From: Micropterix aruncella
Lineage: Eukaryota; Arthropoda; Insecta; Lepidoptera; Micropterigidae
Length of the DNA: 64,000 nucleotides
NCBI GenBank assembly: GCA_944548615.1
Contig: OX155967.1
Span: 7,194,524-7,258,523, forward strand
Reading direction: 5' to 3'
The first letter of the stretch is position 1; the number at the start of each line of letters is the position of its first letter. The position numbers and the translations under genes are program-made. Positions 46,840-59,542 of this stretch are shown piece by piece. A model generated the notes under the pieces. The model worked only from the letters and a program-made list of their open reading frames with translations, was not told where the DNA came from and did not search any database.

Positions 46840-47395
46840 GTTAGGACACTCGCCCGCAAGAAGCCAACGCCATACCGCGAGATAACCAGGTTAAGCACCA
46901 AGTGGACCGACACTTGCGCCCTTACTTTTAGTTGCAACCAGATAACTCCGGTCTACCGACTGGTTGTAGGTTCGAGGCCGCTTGCGCGGTCTTCTTCCTT
47001 ACGCAGCGATGATTCGGTGTCTACCCAATCTACCGCGGACCACGGCATCCTTTGCCCTGCTGTTTACCCGGTATCGGGTAACCGATCGTTTGTTGCAAGA
47101 GCAATTGCCGCAAGTTTAACAACTACCTCCGCTTCATAGACATTAAGGATGTTTCCAGACCCTCCGACTATGAGTCGGAAATCACAGTCGATTGGCTGAC
47201 GCCGCACAATGCGCAAATCCTCCAGGAGCGCCCGAAGGCTGATTCCTAGGGCAAACTGGCCTGCAGGCCGGAGCGCTACCCGGGTTCGCACTTCTGAATG
47301 GAAGCTGCCGGATGGGTGTTGACCCGTGAGTTTAGCAGACCCTTATACACATGGATCTTAGTGGCCTAACTGAAACATGCGCCAATAGATTCCAT
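46840..47395. repeat. GC-rich dispersed repeat family, long copy 2
   Basis: Collinear with 6740-7245 in the same orientation, with roughly one difference every few bases. Shared blocks: 'ttcgaggccgcttgcgcggt', 'taccgcggaccacggcatcc', 'gtatcgggtaaccg', 'gttgacccgtgag'. The reading frame is not conserved. Identity unknown. Confidence 0.6.
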
Positions 47396-47447
47396 AATTT
47401 TTACAAGAGTTAAATTATGAACAGTAACTTGAAAACCTAAATTAATT

Positions 47448-47604
47448 TGATAATTTTAGCGCTTAGTTGCATAATATGCTCGTCCTATTTCTTTGAGTGT
47501 CTATTACAATAGACACTCGTTTAAAATAGGACGAGCATATTAAGCAACTAAGCACTAAAATTATCAAGAAATACCCAGGGCTTAGAAGCCCTGGGTATTT
47601 CTTG
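47448..47604. repeat. Two adjacent long hairpins
   Basis: Hairpin 1: about 58-bp arms (47448-47506 and 47509-47567) that are near-perfect reverse complements around a 2-base centre, including 'aaaataggacgagcatatta'. Hairpin 2: 17-bp perfect arms (caagaaatacccagggc) around a 6-base loop at 47565-47604. The two overlap by a few bases. Confidence 0.85.
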
Positions 47605-47867
47605 CCTAGAATTTTCTACTACTTTTGACTTACTTGACAGTAAGAACTAACTTTACATTTCTAGGAGACGACAGCCTAATAGAGACGAATGGAGACAGCG
47701 GCGAGACAGTAAAGTTGACCACGCTAAAGTAAACATTCTTATGTTTCGAACAAGTTGATGTACGGTACCGGTGCGCATGACAATTTTGTCTTACACGATA
47801 TAGTATCCGAGACTCGATAAAGATTAGAATATAGGATAGCGATATAGCGACCGATATAAAGAGTGAC

Positions 47868-47990
<123 letters not shown>

Positions 47991-48258
47991 TTTTAAAATT
48001 ATTTTCAATAATATATAAAATTAGATTCATGAAAAGTTACTTATCTGGGGTCCTGGTGGACCAGAAACATTTTACCGATAGTTAATGTCCTCTTTAAATA
48101 CTTAGGGCAGCAGCACCTGTTTCCGCAATTGATAATTTATGATGTTCTTAGTTATTGCAGCCGAATTACTGTATGCCCTTGGATGTAATAAGTATAGGAG
48201 GATGGTTTCTGTAACAGAAATGGATGTTAGTAACTTATTTTAGAAGAAATTATATGAT

Positions 48259-48302
48259 TGAGAATATTTCGACACAAGTCGTATTCATCTCCATGACATT
48301 TC
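48259..48302 (-). ncRNA. Hammerhead-related hairpin in PLE family 1
   Basis: On the minus strand 'aaatgtcatggagatgaata', CGAC-ttgt-GTCG, then AAATATTC. This is the same position and shape as the 50-nt motif of family 2 (stem, then AAATATT), but the CTGANGA box is lost. Repeated at 51701-51744. Confidence 0.3.
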
Positions 48303-48489
48303 TGATAGAACAATTTTTTCAAAATTTAAATTTAAAAAAACTGAACATAGAGAAATGGGTTAATAATATTTTGCAATATCGTTATAATACACTATAACCG
48401 ACCTTGAAAAACATTATTGATAATGATTTTTAAATGAAAAATATTAATAAGCTTTTAATGAATATGTCTGAACAAATATAATTACTGTA

Positions 48490-51354
48490 TTAATTTTGCC
48501 TATTCAGACCGGGACCCTTGCAAGCGCCTAAAATATTTATAAAAGCCAACTCCCAAGATTTAACGTCTCTTTCTTTAGCGTTATCGCCAAGGCACTTAAT
48601 AATTTTTACTTTAAAACAATTATCAAAAGTTAAATTGTGTGCCTTAGCATGCAATGCTATTGGAAGTTGACTATCATTGCCTACGCTGGCCCTGTGATTA
48701 TTTAACCTAATGCTAAGAGGTGTAGTTGTTTCCCCAATATAAAATGCATTGCAGGTCTGGCAAAGTAATTGATATACAATATTTTTTGAAATGCAACTAC
48801 TATTAAAAGGAACTCTGTAACTATTAGGAGTGTTAGGACTAGTAAAATAAATGCTTCGATCTAATAAAGGACATGTTTTACAACGTGATCGACCACAAGG
48901 CTGTAGGCCAAAATTTTTGTTATTACTAAGATAATTTCGATTATTTTTATTAAGTATTGATTTTAAATTAGGAGGTTTTCGAAATGATAAAATTGGTGGT
49001 ATATCTAATAAACCTTTGGTTGATGGGTCGTTAGCTATAATAGGGAATAAATCTGCTAAAATAGGTCGCAGTTTCTCAGTGCCAGGAAAATAAGTAGTAC
49101 TCAGAAAGATTTTATTTTGATTTAAATTTGAAACCAATTTAGGTTTAGGTGAAAATTTTGTTTCGGAATTTATTATATTTTTATCTAACAAAGAGGCAGG
49201 ATAATTTCTTTCTATTAGTGATTTTTTAAGATTGGAAAGGTACTTATCTAAATTTTCTTTATTATTAATTAAACGGTGTCCGCGAATTGACATTGAATAT
49301 GGAATTGACTTTTTGGTATGAAACGGATGACAGCTATCGAAATGTAGGTATTGCTCTTTGTTTGTAGGTTTTATATGAATTGCAGTTTTAATGGTGCCTT
49401 CGGATAGAGTTAGATCAACGTCTAAGAATGTAATTTGATTTTCTGATATAGTGTATGTAAAATCTAAGGGTCCGAAATTATTTAAATCTGTAAGGAAGTC
49501 AGTGAGTGTGTCATGTCCATGTGGCCAAAACAGTATAATATCATCAATAAACCTATACCACATTAGTGGTTGTAAATTTTGAGTAAGAAGAAAATTATTT
49601 TCTAATAACCCCATGAAAAGATTCGCATAAGAAGGGGCCATTCTTGTTCCCATTGCTGTACCTTTAATTTGGAGATAAAATTCATCTTCAAAAGAAAAAG
49701 CATTCTTAGTGAGGACGAATTCAGCCAACTTACAAAGAAAATTTGTAGAAGGAATTTGGGGGCTGGGCCTTTGATTAAGGTAATGGGAAATCGCTTCTAA
49801 GCCTAAATCATGGGGAATATTAGTATAAAGAGAGACAGCGTCAATTGTAACAAGTAATAAGTTGTCAGTCTTAGGAATTGTGGTATTTTTTAGAATCTCG
49901 ATAAAATGGTAACTATCTTTAATGTGTGACTTGAGATTTTTTACAAATGGCTGTAGAAAGTAATCGACAAAAGCTGAAATTCTTTCTGTGGGTGAGTTAA
50001 AACTAGCTACTATCGGTCTTCCTGGATTATTAGGTTTATGAATTTTTGGCAATAAGTACAAATTTGGTGTTCTGATAGGGTTAGGAATTAAAGTGTTAAC
50101 ATCTTCATCTGATAATTTTTCAATGGTTTTTTGTTGTTCAATATATTTTTTTATTGTATTAGCAAAATTTTGATTCGGATCACTATATAATTTTTTATAG
50201 GAAGTTTCGTCTCTGAGTTGCCTCAAACCTTCAGCTACATAGTCTGTTTTATTAAGGATGACTGTAGTTGAACCTTTATCAGCTGGCAAAATGATGATAT
50301 TGGTATCTTTGCTTAGGTTGTTAACAGCTGAAAGTTCATCAGATGTTAAGTTAGGTGTAGGTTTGAGGCTGTTTAAAAATGTTGGTTGTGTAACTTTGTT
50401 CATTAAAACTGTAATAAATATTTCTACAGGATGATTTTTTGGAAGAGAGGGTGGCTCTTTATTAGAATATTGTCGAAATTTTGCCAGTGCGTCATGTAAT
50501 TTACTATTATTACCATTTTTGTCCCTTGAATGCCAAAACTCACGCCATCTCAAATTACGACAAAATTTTGCTATATCATTTCCAAAACTGAAATGGTCAA
50601 CTTTGGGAGTTGGTGTGAAATTTAGCCCTTTAGATAAAACTGAATATTCATTATGGTTTATAATTTTTGAGGACAAGTTTTTTACGACAAGTCTATCGTT
50701 ATTTATAGGAACCTGTGCAGCATTAGAATTTGTAACTGATGGTATCAAATTTTCAATAATTGGGATTTCTAAAGGAACTTGTGTAGGTTCGGGATGCATA
50801 TCTGCATGAGAATAATTGTTTATAAAATGACAATTAGCTGAGAATTTGTTTTGTGATGAATATAAGGGAATGTTTTCGTTATTGTTATAATTTGAAACAG
50901 GATTTGAATTATATCTCGTATAATTTTGTTGTGTAGAGTTGTTGATTTTGTGAAAAATTTGTAAATTATGAAACTTATTTTCGTGTTTTAGCCTAATATT
51001 GTTTAAATCAATTACAGAACTGCTAACTATTTCACTAGCATATATATAATGCATTGGAGAATACATTTCTATCAAATCAACATAATATATAAGAGACCTT
51101 AAATGTTTATCTACCAAAACTTTGTATTCATTGTGTAAAACAAATGTAATCTCCATTGCATAATTAAACCTTAAAGTGTGGAAATTATATTGGATTTCTG
51201 GACTTATAGCAGAGAAAGGAAATTTAGGTATTAACCCTTTGGGACATATATGATTATTTAGACATTTTGACAGATATTCTACATGTCCTGTAAATTGTGA
51301 TGCTTTACGAGAATGATAATTAACCTGATTTAACCAATAATTATATTCGTTCAT
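48490..51354 (-). CDS. Penelope-like RT with GIY-YIG endonuclease, full length
   Basis: 954 aa, single uninterrupted frame. The N-terminal third is Asn-rich with no known domain. The upstream conserved block LPADKGSTTVIL is at 356-367, then LPKIHK (435-440), motif A TIDAVSLYTNIP (503-514), KGTAMGTRMAPSYAN (564-578), motif C YRFIDDI (600-606), and a Cys-rich linker CGRSRCKTC (820-828). The GIY-YIG nuclease is at about 859-952 (FYIGE 871-875, R883, terminal GLNRQN). RT aspartates D505, D604 and D605 are present. It would nick DNA and copy its RNA by target priming, near telomeres or at nuclear sites. All motifs are intact, so it is potentially active. Start chosen at the ATG matching the related family 2 protein start (…YNYWLNQVNYH). 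Confidence 0.92.
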   Translation of the reverse strand: MNEYNYWLNQVNYHSRKASQFTGHVEYLSKCLNNHICPKGLIPKFPFSAISPEIQYNFHTLRFNYAMEITFVLHNEYKVLVDKHLRSLIYYVDLIEMYSPMHYIYASEIVSSSVIDLNNIRLKHENKFHNLQIFHKINNSTQQNYTRYNSNPVSNYNNNENIPLYSSQNKFSANCHFINNYSHADMHPEPTQVPLEIPIIENLIPSVTNSNAAQVPINNDRLVVKNLSSKIINHNEYSVLSKGLNFTPTPKVDHFSFGNDIAKFCRNLRWREFWHSRDKNGNNSKLHDALAKFRQYSNKEPPSLPKNHPVEIFITVLMNKVTQPTFLNSLKPTPNLTSDELSAVNNLSKDTNIIILPADKGSTTVILNKTDYVAEGLRQLRDETSYKKLYSDPNQNFANTIKKYIEQQKTIEKLSDEDVNTLIPNPIRTPNLYLLPKIHKPNNPGRPIVASFNSPTERISAFVDYFLQPFVKNLKSHIKDSYHFIEILKNTTIPKTDNLLLVTIDAVSLYTNIPHDLGLEAISHYLNQRPSPQIPSTNFLCKLAEFVLTKNAFSFEDEFYLQIKGTAMGTRMAPSYANLFMGLLENNFLLTQNLQPLMWYRFIDDIILFWPHGHDTLTDFLTDLNNFGPLDFTYTISENQITFLDVDLTLSEGTIKTAIHIKPTNKEQYLHFDSCHPFHTKKSIPYSMSIRGHRLINNKENLDKYLSNLKKSLIERNYPASLLDKNIINSETKFSPKPKLVSNLNQNKIFLSTTYFPGTEKLRPILADLFPIIANDPSTKGLLDIPPILSFRKPPNLKSILNKNNRNYLSNNKNFGLQPCGRSRCKTCPLLDRSIYFTSPNTPNSYRVPFNSSCISKNIVYQLLCQTCNAFYIGETTTPLSIRLNNHRASVGNDSQLPIALHAKAHNLTFDNCFKVKIIKCLGDNAKERDVKSWELAFINILGACKGPGLNRQN

Positions 51355-51931
51355 AGTGATACATGTGATAGCAAAATAAGTAAGTAAAAAGTGTAAAATT
51401 GTTTATATTTTGATATTTTAAGGGTGTAAATTTTTTAAAATTATTTTCAATAATATATAAAATTAGATTCATGAAAAGTTACTTATCTGGGGTCCTGGTG
51501 GACCAGAAACATTTTACCGATAGTTAATGTCCTCTTTAAATACTTAGGGCAGCAGCACCTGTTTCCGCAATTGATAATTTATGATGTTCTTAGTTATTGC
51601 AGCCGAATTACTGTATGCCCTTGGATGTAATAAGTATAGGAGGATGGTTTCTGTAACAGAAATGGATGTTAGTAACTTATTTTAGAAGAAATTATATGAT
51701 TGAGAATATTTCGACACAAGTCGTATTCATCTCCATGACATTTCTGATAGAACAATTTTTTCAAAATTTAAATTTAAAAAAACTGAACATAGAGAAATGG
51801 GTTAATAATATTTTGCAATATCGTTATAATACACTATAACCGACCTTGAAAAACATTATTGATAATGATTTTTAAATGAAAAATATTAATAAGCTTTTAA
51901 TGAATATGTCTGAACAAATATAATTACTGTA

Positions 51932-54321
51932 TTAATTTTGCCTATTCAGACCGGGACCCTTGCAAGCGCCTAAAATATTTATAAAAGCCAACTCCCAAGA
52001 TTTAACGTCTCTTTCTTTAGCGTTATCGCCAAGGCACTTAATAATTTTTACTTTAAAACAATTATCAAAAGTTAAATTGTGTGCCTTAGCATGCAATGCT
52101 ATTGGAAGTTGACTATCATTGCCTACGCTGGCCCTGTGATTATTTAACCTAATGCTAAGAGGTGTAGTTGTTTCCCCAATATAAAATGCATTGCAGGTCT
52201 GGCAAAGTAATTGATATACAATATTTTTTGAAATGCAACTACTATTAAAAGGAACTCTGTAACTATTAGGAGTGTTAGGACTAGTAAAATAAATGCTTCG
52301 ATCTAATAAATGACATGTTTTACAACGTGATCGACCACAAGGCTGTAGGCCAAAATTTTTGTTATTACTAAGATAATTTCGATTATTTTTATTAAGTATT
52401 GATTTTAAATTAGGAGGTTTTCGAAATGATAAAATTGGTGGTATATCTAATAAACCTTTGGTTGATGGGTCGTTAGCTATAATAGGGAATAAATCTGCTA
52501 AAATAGGTCGCAGTTTCTCAGTGCCAGGAAAATAAGTAGTACTCAGAAAGATTTTATTTTGATTTAAATTTGAAACCAATTTAGGTTTAGGTGAAAATTT
52601 TGTTTCGGAATTTATTATATTTTTATCTAACAAAGAGGCAGGATAATTTCTTTCTATTAGTGATTTTTTAAGATTGGAAAGGTACTTATCTAAATTTTCT
52701 TTATTATTAATTAAACGGTGTCCGCGAATTGACATTGAATATGGAATTGACTTTTTGGTATGAAACGGATGACAGCTATCGAAATGTAGGTATTGCTCTT
52801 TGTTTGTAGGTTTTATATGAATTGCAGTTTTAATGGTGCCTTCGGATAGAGTTAGATCAACGTCTAAGAATGTAATTTGATTTTCTGATATAGTGTATGT
52901 AAAATCTAAGGGTCCGAAATTATTTAAATCTGTAAGGAAGTCAGTGAGTGTGTCATGTCCATGTGGCCAAAACAGTATAATATCATCAATAAACCTATAC
53001 CACATTAGTGGTTGTAAATTTTGAGTAAGAAGAAAATTATTTTCTAATAACCCCATGAAAAGATTCGCATAAGAAGGGGCCATTCTTGTTCCCATTGCTG
53101 TACCTTTAATTTGGAGATAAAATTCATCTTCAAAAGAAAAAGCATTCTTAGTGAGGACGAATTCAGCCAACTTACAAAGAAAATTTGTAGAAGGAATTTG
53201 GGGGCTGGGCCTTTGATTAAGGTAATGGGAAATCGCTTCTAAGCCTAAATCATGGGGAATATTAGTATAAAGAGAGACAGCGTCAATTGTAACAAGTAAT
53301 AAGTTGTCAGTCTTAGGAATTGTGGTATTTTTTAGAATCTCGATAAAATGGTAACTATCTTTAATGTGTGACTTGAGATTTTTTACAAATGGCTGTAGAA
53401 AGTAATCGACAAAAGCTGAAATTCTTTCTGTGGGTGAGTTAAAACTAGCTACTATCGGTCTTCCTGGATTATTAGGTTTATGAATTTTTGGCAATAAGTA
53501 CAAATTTGGTGTTCTGATAGGGTTAGGAATTAAAGTGTTAACATCTTCATCTGATAATTTTTCAATGGTTTTTTGTTGTTCAATATATTTTTTTATTGTA
53601 TTAGCAAAATTTTGATTCGGATCACTATATAATTTTTTATAGGAAGTTTCGTCTCTGAGTTGCCTCAAACCTTCAGCTACATAGTCTGTTTTATTAAGGA
53701 TGACTGTAGTTGAACCTTTATCAGCTGGCAAAATGATGATATTGGTATCTTTGCTTAGGTTGTTAACAGCTGAAAGTTCATCAGATGTTAAGTTAGGTGT
53801 AGGTTTGAGGCTGTTTAAAAATGTTGGTTGTGTAACTTTGTTCATTAAAACTGTAATAAATATTTCTACAGGATGATTTTTTGGAAGAGAGGGTGGCTCT
53901 TTATTAGAATATTGTCGAAATTTTGCCAGTGCGTCATGTAATTTACTATTATTACCATTTTTGTCCCTTGAATGCCAAAACTCACGCCATCTCAAATTAC
54001 GACAAAATTTTGCTATATCATTTCCAAAACTGAAATGGTCAACTTTGGGAGTTGGTGTGAAATTTAGCCCTTTAGATAAAACTGAATATTCATTATGGTT
54101 TATAATTTTTGAGGACAAGTTTTTTACGACAAGTCTATCGTTATTTATAGGAACCTGTGCAGCATTAGAATTTGTAACTGATGGTATCAAATTTTCAATA
54201 ATTGGGATTTCTAAAGGAACTTGTGTAGGTTCGGGATGCATATCTGCATGAGAATAATTGTTTATAAAATGACAATTAGCTGAGAATTTGTTTTGTGATG
54301 AATATAAGGGAATGTTTTCGT

Positions 54322-54343
<22 letters not shown>
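51932..54343 (-). CDS. Penelope-like RT/GIY-YIG, 5'-truncated copy with new start
   Basis: 803 aa, identical on reading to residues 159-954 of the full copy except one visible change in the Cys-rich linker (CKTCPLL to CKTCHLL). The first seven residues (MLVTYFR) come from the inverted terminal repeat fused at 54322-54343, which supplies an in-frame ATG. All RT and nuclease motifs remain; the N-terminal 158 residues are lost. The high identity shows that the duplication is recent. Confidence 0.88.
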
Positions 54344-54707
<364 letters not shown>

Positions 54708-54963
54708 CAAATTGAAATTATGTTTATCACTAAATAAATGAAATGATAAAATAATGAAAGGGCACTTATCTGGTCTGTGGTGACCAGGAGTGACTCCACG
54801 CCTTCTTCTTCTCCTCCCTCAGTGTTTGCTGGTGCTTCCTGCTGTGGCACTTAGAATCCGATTAAAATGGCCTCACACAGCGGCAACACAACAATGCGAG
54901 ACGAGAATGAATGCTGGAAAATAATAGGCGATTAGTGTTTCTTAAATATTAATGATTGTTATA

Positions 54964-55013
54964 AAATGTATATCAATATTTCGGCTCAGCCGTCGTCAAG
55001 ATATGTGACATTT
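54964..55013 (-). ncRNA. Hammerhead-like motif, left palindrome arm
   Basis: Same 50-nt foldable sequence as 30647-30696, in reverse orientation. The core departs from the hammerhead consensus in the same two positions. Confidence 0.4.
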
Positions 55014-55197
55014 CTGAAATCGAACAATTCGTTGAAAATTTAAATTCAAGGAATCGAACAAAAAGAAATGGATTAATAATATTTTACACGATTTAGTTAA
55101 GGTACCATAACCAACCGTGCAAAACGTTATTTTAAAATGAATGATTATAAATTAAAAGAAAAAGCATTTGATGATTATGATAATATGATAAACCTTA

Positions 55198-56001
55198 TTA
55201 ATTTTGCCTATTGAGACCGGAACCTTTGCAAGCGCCTAAAATATAAATATAAGCCAATTCCCAAGATTTGACGTCCCTTTCTTTTGCATTATCCCCAAGG
55301 CATTTTATTATTTTAACTTTAAAACATTGATCAAAAGATAAATTATGCGCCCTGGCATGCAAAGATATTGGGAGTTGGCTTTCATTTCCTACACTAGCCC
55401 TATGATTATTTAGTCTAATATTAAGTGGTGTTGTTGTTTCACCGATATAAAAGGCATAACAAGTCCTGCACAGAAGTTGATATACTATATTTTTTGAAAT
55501 ACAACTGCAATGAAAGGGAACCCTGTAACTATTAGTAGTATTTGGACTGGTAAAAAAAGGACTTAGATCTAACAGAGGACAAGTTTTACAACGTGGACGA
55601 CCACAAGGTTGAAGCCCAAAAGTATTATTACCAATAGAGAAATTTTGATTATTTTTTGTTTTGTTTAATATTGATCTAATATTAGGTGGTCTGCGGAAAG
55701 ATAAAATTGGCGGTGAATCTAAGAGATCCTTAGTGGATGCATCATTAGAAATGATGGGGAATAAATCAGATAATATATCTCGCAGTTTCTCAGCACCAGG
55801 AAAATAAGTGGTGCTAAGAAAGATTTTATTATTATTATTATTTTTATTTGAAGAAATTTTAGGTTTTGGTATATATTTTACTTCAGAGTTTAGAATATGT
55901 TTATCCAATAGAGGAGCAGGGTATTTTCTTTCAAGAAGAGATTGCTTTAGATTATTGAGATATTTATCTAAATTTTCTTTGTTGTTTACAAACACTGAGG
56001 G
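55198..56001 (-). pseudogene. PLE family 2 C-terminal region with GIY-YIG nuclease (left arm)
   Basis: Begins VNNKENLDKYLNNLKQ (equivalent to residue 696 of the family 1 protein), carries CGRPRCKTC and FYIGETTTPL and ends GLNRQN. The open frame extends to 56040 through inverted terminal-repeat sequence, which is not native coding. The RT domain is missing. The nuclease part has no internal stop. One change against the right arm replaces Asp by Tyr before AFYIGE. Confidence 0.85.
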
Positions 56002-56210
56002 AGGAGAAGAAGAAGGCGTGGAGTCACTCCTGGTCACCACAGACCAGATAAGTGCCCTTTCATTATTTTATCATTTCATTTATTTAGTGATAAACATAAT
56101 TTCAATTTGAGAAAAAAAAAAAAATAAAATAATAATAATAATAATTTACACATTTACAATCAAATATTAAAATATTACCTAATTTTAATTATGTTGCAAT
56201 CACATCCATT

Positions 56211-56855
56211 ATGTACACTCATTGGTTAAACCAAATAAATTACCATTCACTTAAGACAGCTAAATTCACGGGACACGTTGAATTTCTTTCTAAATGTTTA
56301 GAAAACAACATTTGCCCTAAAGGGTTATTACCAAAATTTCCTTTCGCAGCAATTAGTACAGAAATTCAATATGATTTCACCGCAATCCGTTTAAGGTATT
56401 CAATGGAAATTACGTCTGTTTTGCGAAATGAATATCAAATTTTAGTTGATAAACATTTAAACTCACTGTGTTTTTATGTTAACATGATAACAACACATTC
56501 TCCTTTCTTATTTCAAGAAGCTCATAAAATAGTTAACAATTCTGTAACAGATTTACGAAATATTAGATTAAAACACGATAAAAAGTTCCTTAATTTACTA
56601 AAGAACTTTCAGAAAATTTGCATTATCCCAAGTAACAATACACGAAACATTTTGAATCCAGTTTCCATTTCAAATTACAGTCATTCCAATGTTAACAAAA
56701 CAAGGAATTCAAATTCACTTCGAAATGTTATCCCAGCAGTTCACCAAGGTACTCTTTCCTCTCCGATGCACACCCTATCAGTAAACCAAATTACTAACAA
56801 TATATTTCCATTAGTATCAGATTCCGTACCAATACGTGCCACATTAGTAAAGTAA
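56211..56855 (+). pseudogene. PLE family 2 N-terminal fragment
   Basis: 214 codons from MYTHWLNQINYHSLK, homologous to the start of the family 1 protein (shared CPKGL.PKFPF.AIS, MEIT.VL.NEY..LVDKHL and LRNIRLKH-like blocks). Upstream lies a correctly oriented terminal repeat, so the start is natural. The frame terminates where it runs into the inverted arm at 56852, just before any RT motif. Confidence 0.85.
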
Positions 56856-57105
56856 TTTATTTGGTTTAACCAATGAGTGTACATAATGGATGTGATTGCA
56901 ACATAATTAAAATTAGGTAATATTTTAATATTTGATTGTAAATGTGTAAATTATTATTATTATTTTTTTTTTTTTTTTTTTTTCTCAAATTGAAATTATG
57001 TTTATCACTAAATAAATGAAATGATAAAATAATGAAAGGGCACTTATCTGGTCTGTGGTGACCAGGAGTGACTCCACGCCTTCTTCTTCTCCTCCCTCAG
57101 TGTTT

Positions 57106-57903
57106 GTAAACAACAAAGAAAATTTAGATAAATATCTCAATAATCTAAAGCAATCTCTTCTTCAATGAAAATACCCTGCTCCTCTATTGGATAAACATAT
57201 TCTAAACTCTGAAGTAAAATATATACCAAAACCTAAAATTTCTTCAAATAAAAATAATAATAATAATAAAATCTTTCTTAGCACCACTTATTTTCCTGGT
57301 GCTGAGAAACTGCGAGATATATTATCTGATTTATTCCCCATCATTTCTAATGATGCATCCACTAAGGATCTCTTAGATTCACCGCCAATTTTATCTTTCC
57401 GCAGACCACCTAATATTAGATCAATATTAAACAAAACAAAAAATAATCAAAATTTCTCTATTGGTAATAATACTTTTGGTTTTGGGCTTCAACCTTGTGG
57501 TCGTCCACGTTGTAAAACTTGTCCTCTGTTAGATCTAAGTCCTTTTTTTACCAGTCCAAATACTACTAATAGTTACAGGGTTCCCTTTCATTGCAGTTGT
57601 ATTTCAAAAAATATAGTATATCAACTTCTGTGCAGGACTTGTGATGCCTTTTATATCGGTGAAACAACAACACCACTTAATATTAGACTAAATAATCATA
57701 GGGCTAGTGTAGGAAATGAAAGCCAACTCCCAATATCTTTGCATGCCAGGGCGCATAATTTATCTTTTGATCAATGTTTTAAAGTTAAAATAATAAAATG
57801 CCTTGGGGATAATGCAAAAGAAAGGGACGTCAAATCTTGGGAATTGGCTTATATTTATATTTTAGGCGCTTGCAAAGGTTCCGGTCTCAATAGGCAAAAT
57901 TAA
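57106..57903 (+). pseudogene. PLE family 2 C-terminal region with GIY-YIG nuclease (right arm)
   Basis: Mirror copy of the left-arm fragment. It has an in-frame TGA at 57166-57168 (left arm reads LLERKYP here) and an FG insertion before LQPCGRPRCKTC. From 57187 the frame is open to GLNRQN. Followed by a normal 3' terminal repeat. Confidence 0.85.
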
Positions 57904-58087
57904 TAAGGTTTATCATATTATCATAATCATCAAATGCTTTTTCTTTTAATTTATAATCATTCATTTTAAAATAACGTTTTGCACGGTTGGTTATGGTACC
58001 TTAACTAAATCGTGTAAAATATTATTAATCCATTTCTTTTTGTTCGATTCCTTGAATTTAAATTTTCAACGAATTGTTCGATTTCAG

Positions 58088-58137
58088 AAATGTCACATAT
58101 CTTGACGACGGCTGAGCCGAAATATTGATATACATTT
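58088..58137 (+). ncRNA. Hammerhead-like motif, right palindrome arm
   Basis: Identical on reading to 30647-30696: TTGACGA, CGGC-tga-GCCG, AAATATTGATAT, with outer aaatgt/acattt pairing. Confidence 0.4.
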
Positions 58138-58421
58138 TATAACAATCATTAATATTTAAGAAACACTAATCGCCTATTATTTTCCAGCATTCATTCTCGT
58201 CTCGCATTGTTGTGTTGCCGCTGTGTGAGGCCATTTTAATCGGATTCTAAGTGCCACAGCAGGAAGCACCAGCAAACACTGAGGGAGGAGAAGAAGAAGG
58301 CGTGGAGTCACTCCTGGTCACCACAGACCAGATAAGTGCCCTTTCATTATTTTATCATTTCATTTATTTAGTGATAAACATAATTTCAATTTGAAAAAAT
58401 AATAATTTACACATTTACAAT

Positions 58422-58673
<252 letters not shown>

Positions 58674-58732
58674 TATGTCATAATCATCCTTTAAACGAAT
58701 TCTTAAAAAAAGAAATTTTTCAAAATACCAAT

Positions 58733-59542
<810 letters not shown>

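Noticed and set aside
50519..50809. 96-aa plus-strand frame (repeated at 53961-54251)
   Set aside because: It is the antisense shadow of the PLE coding sequence.
58088..58137. Calling a functional hammerhead ribozyme outright
   Set aside because: The core deviates from the consensus at the first base of the CTGANGA box and lacks the conserved G before AAA. Kept only as hammerhead-like.
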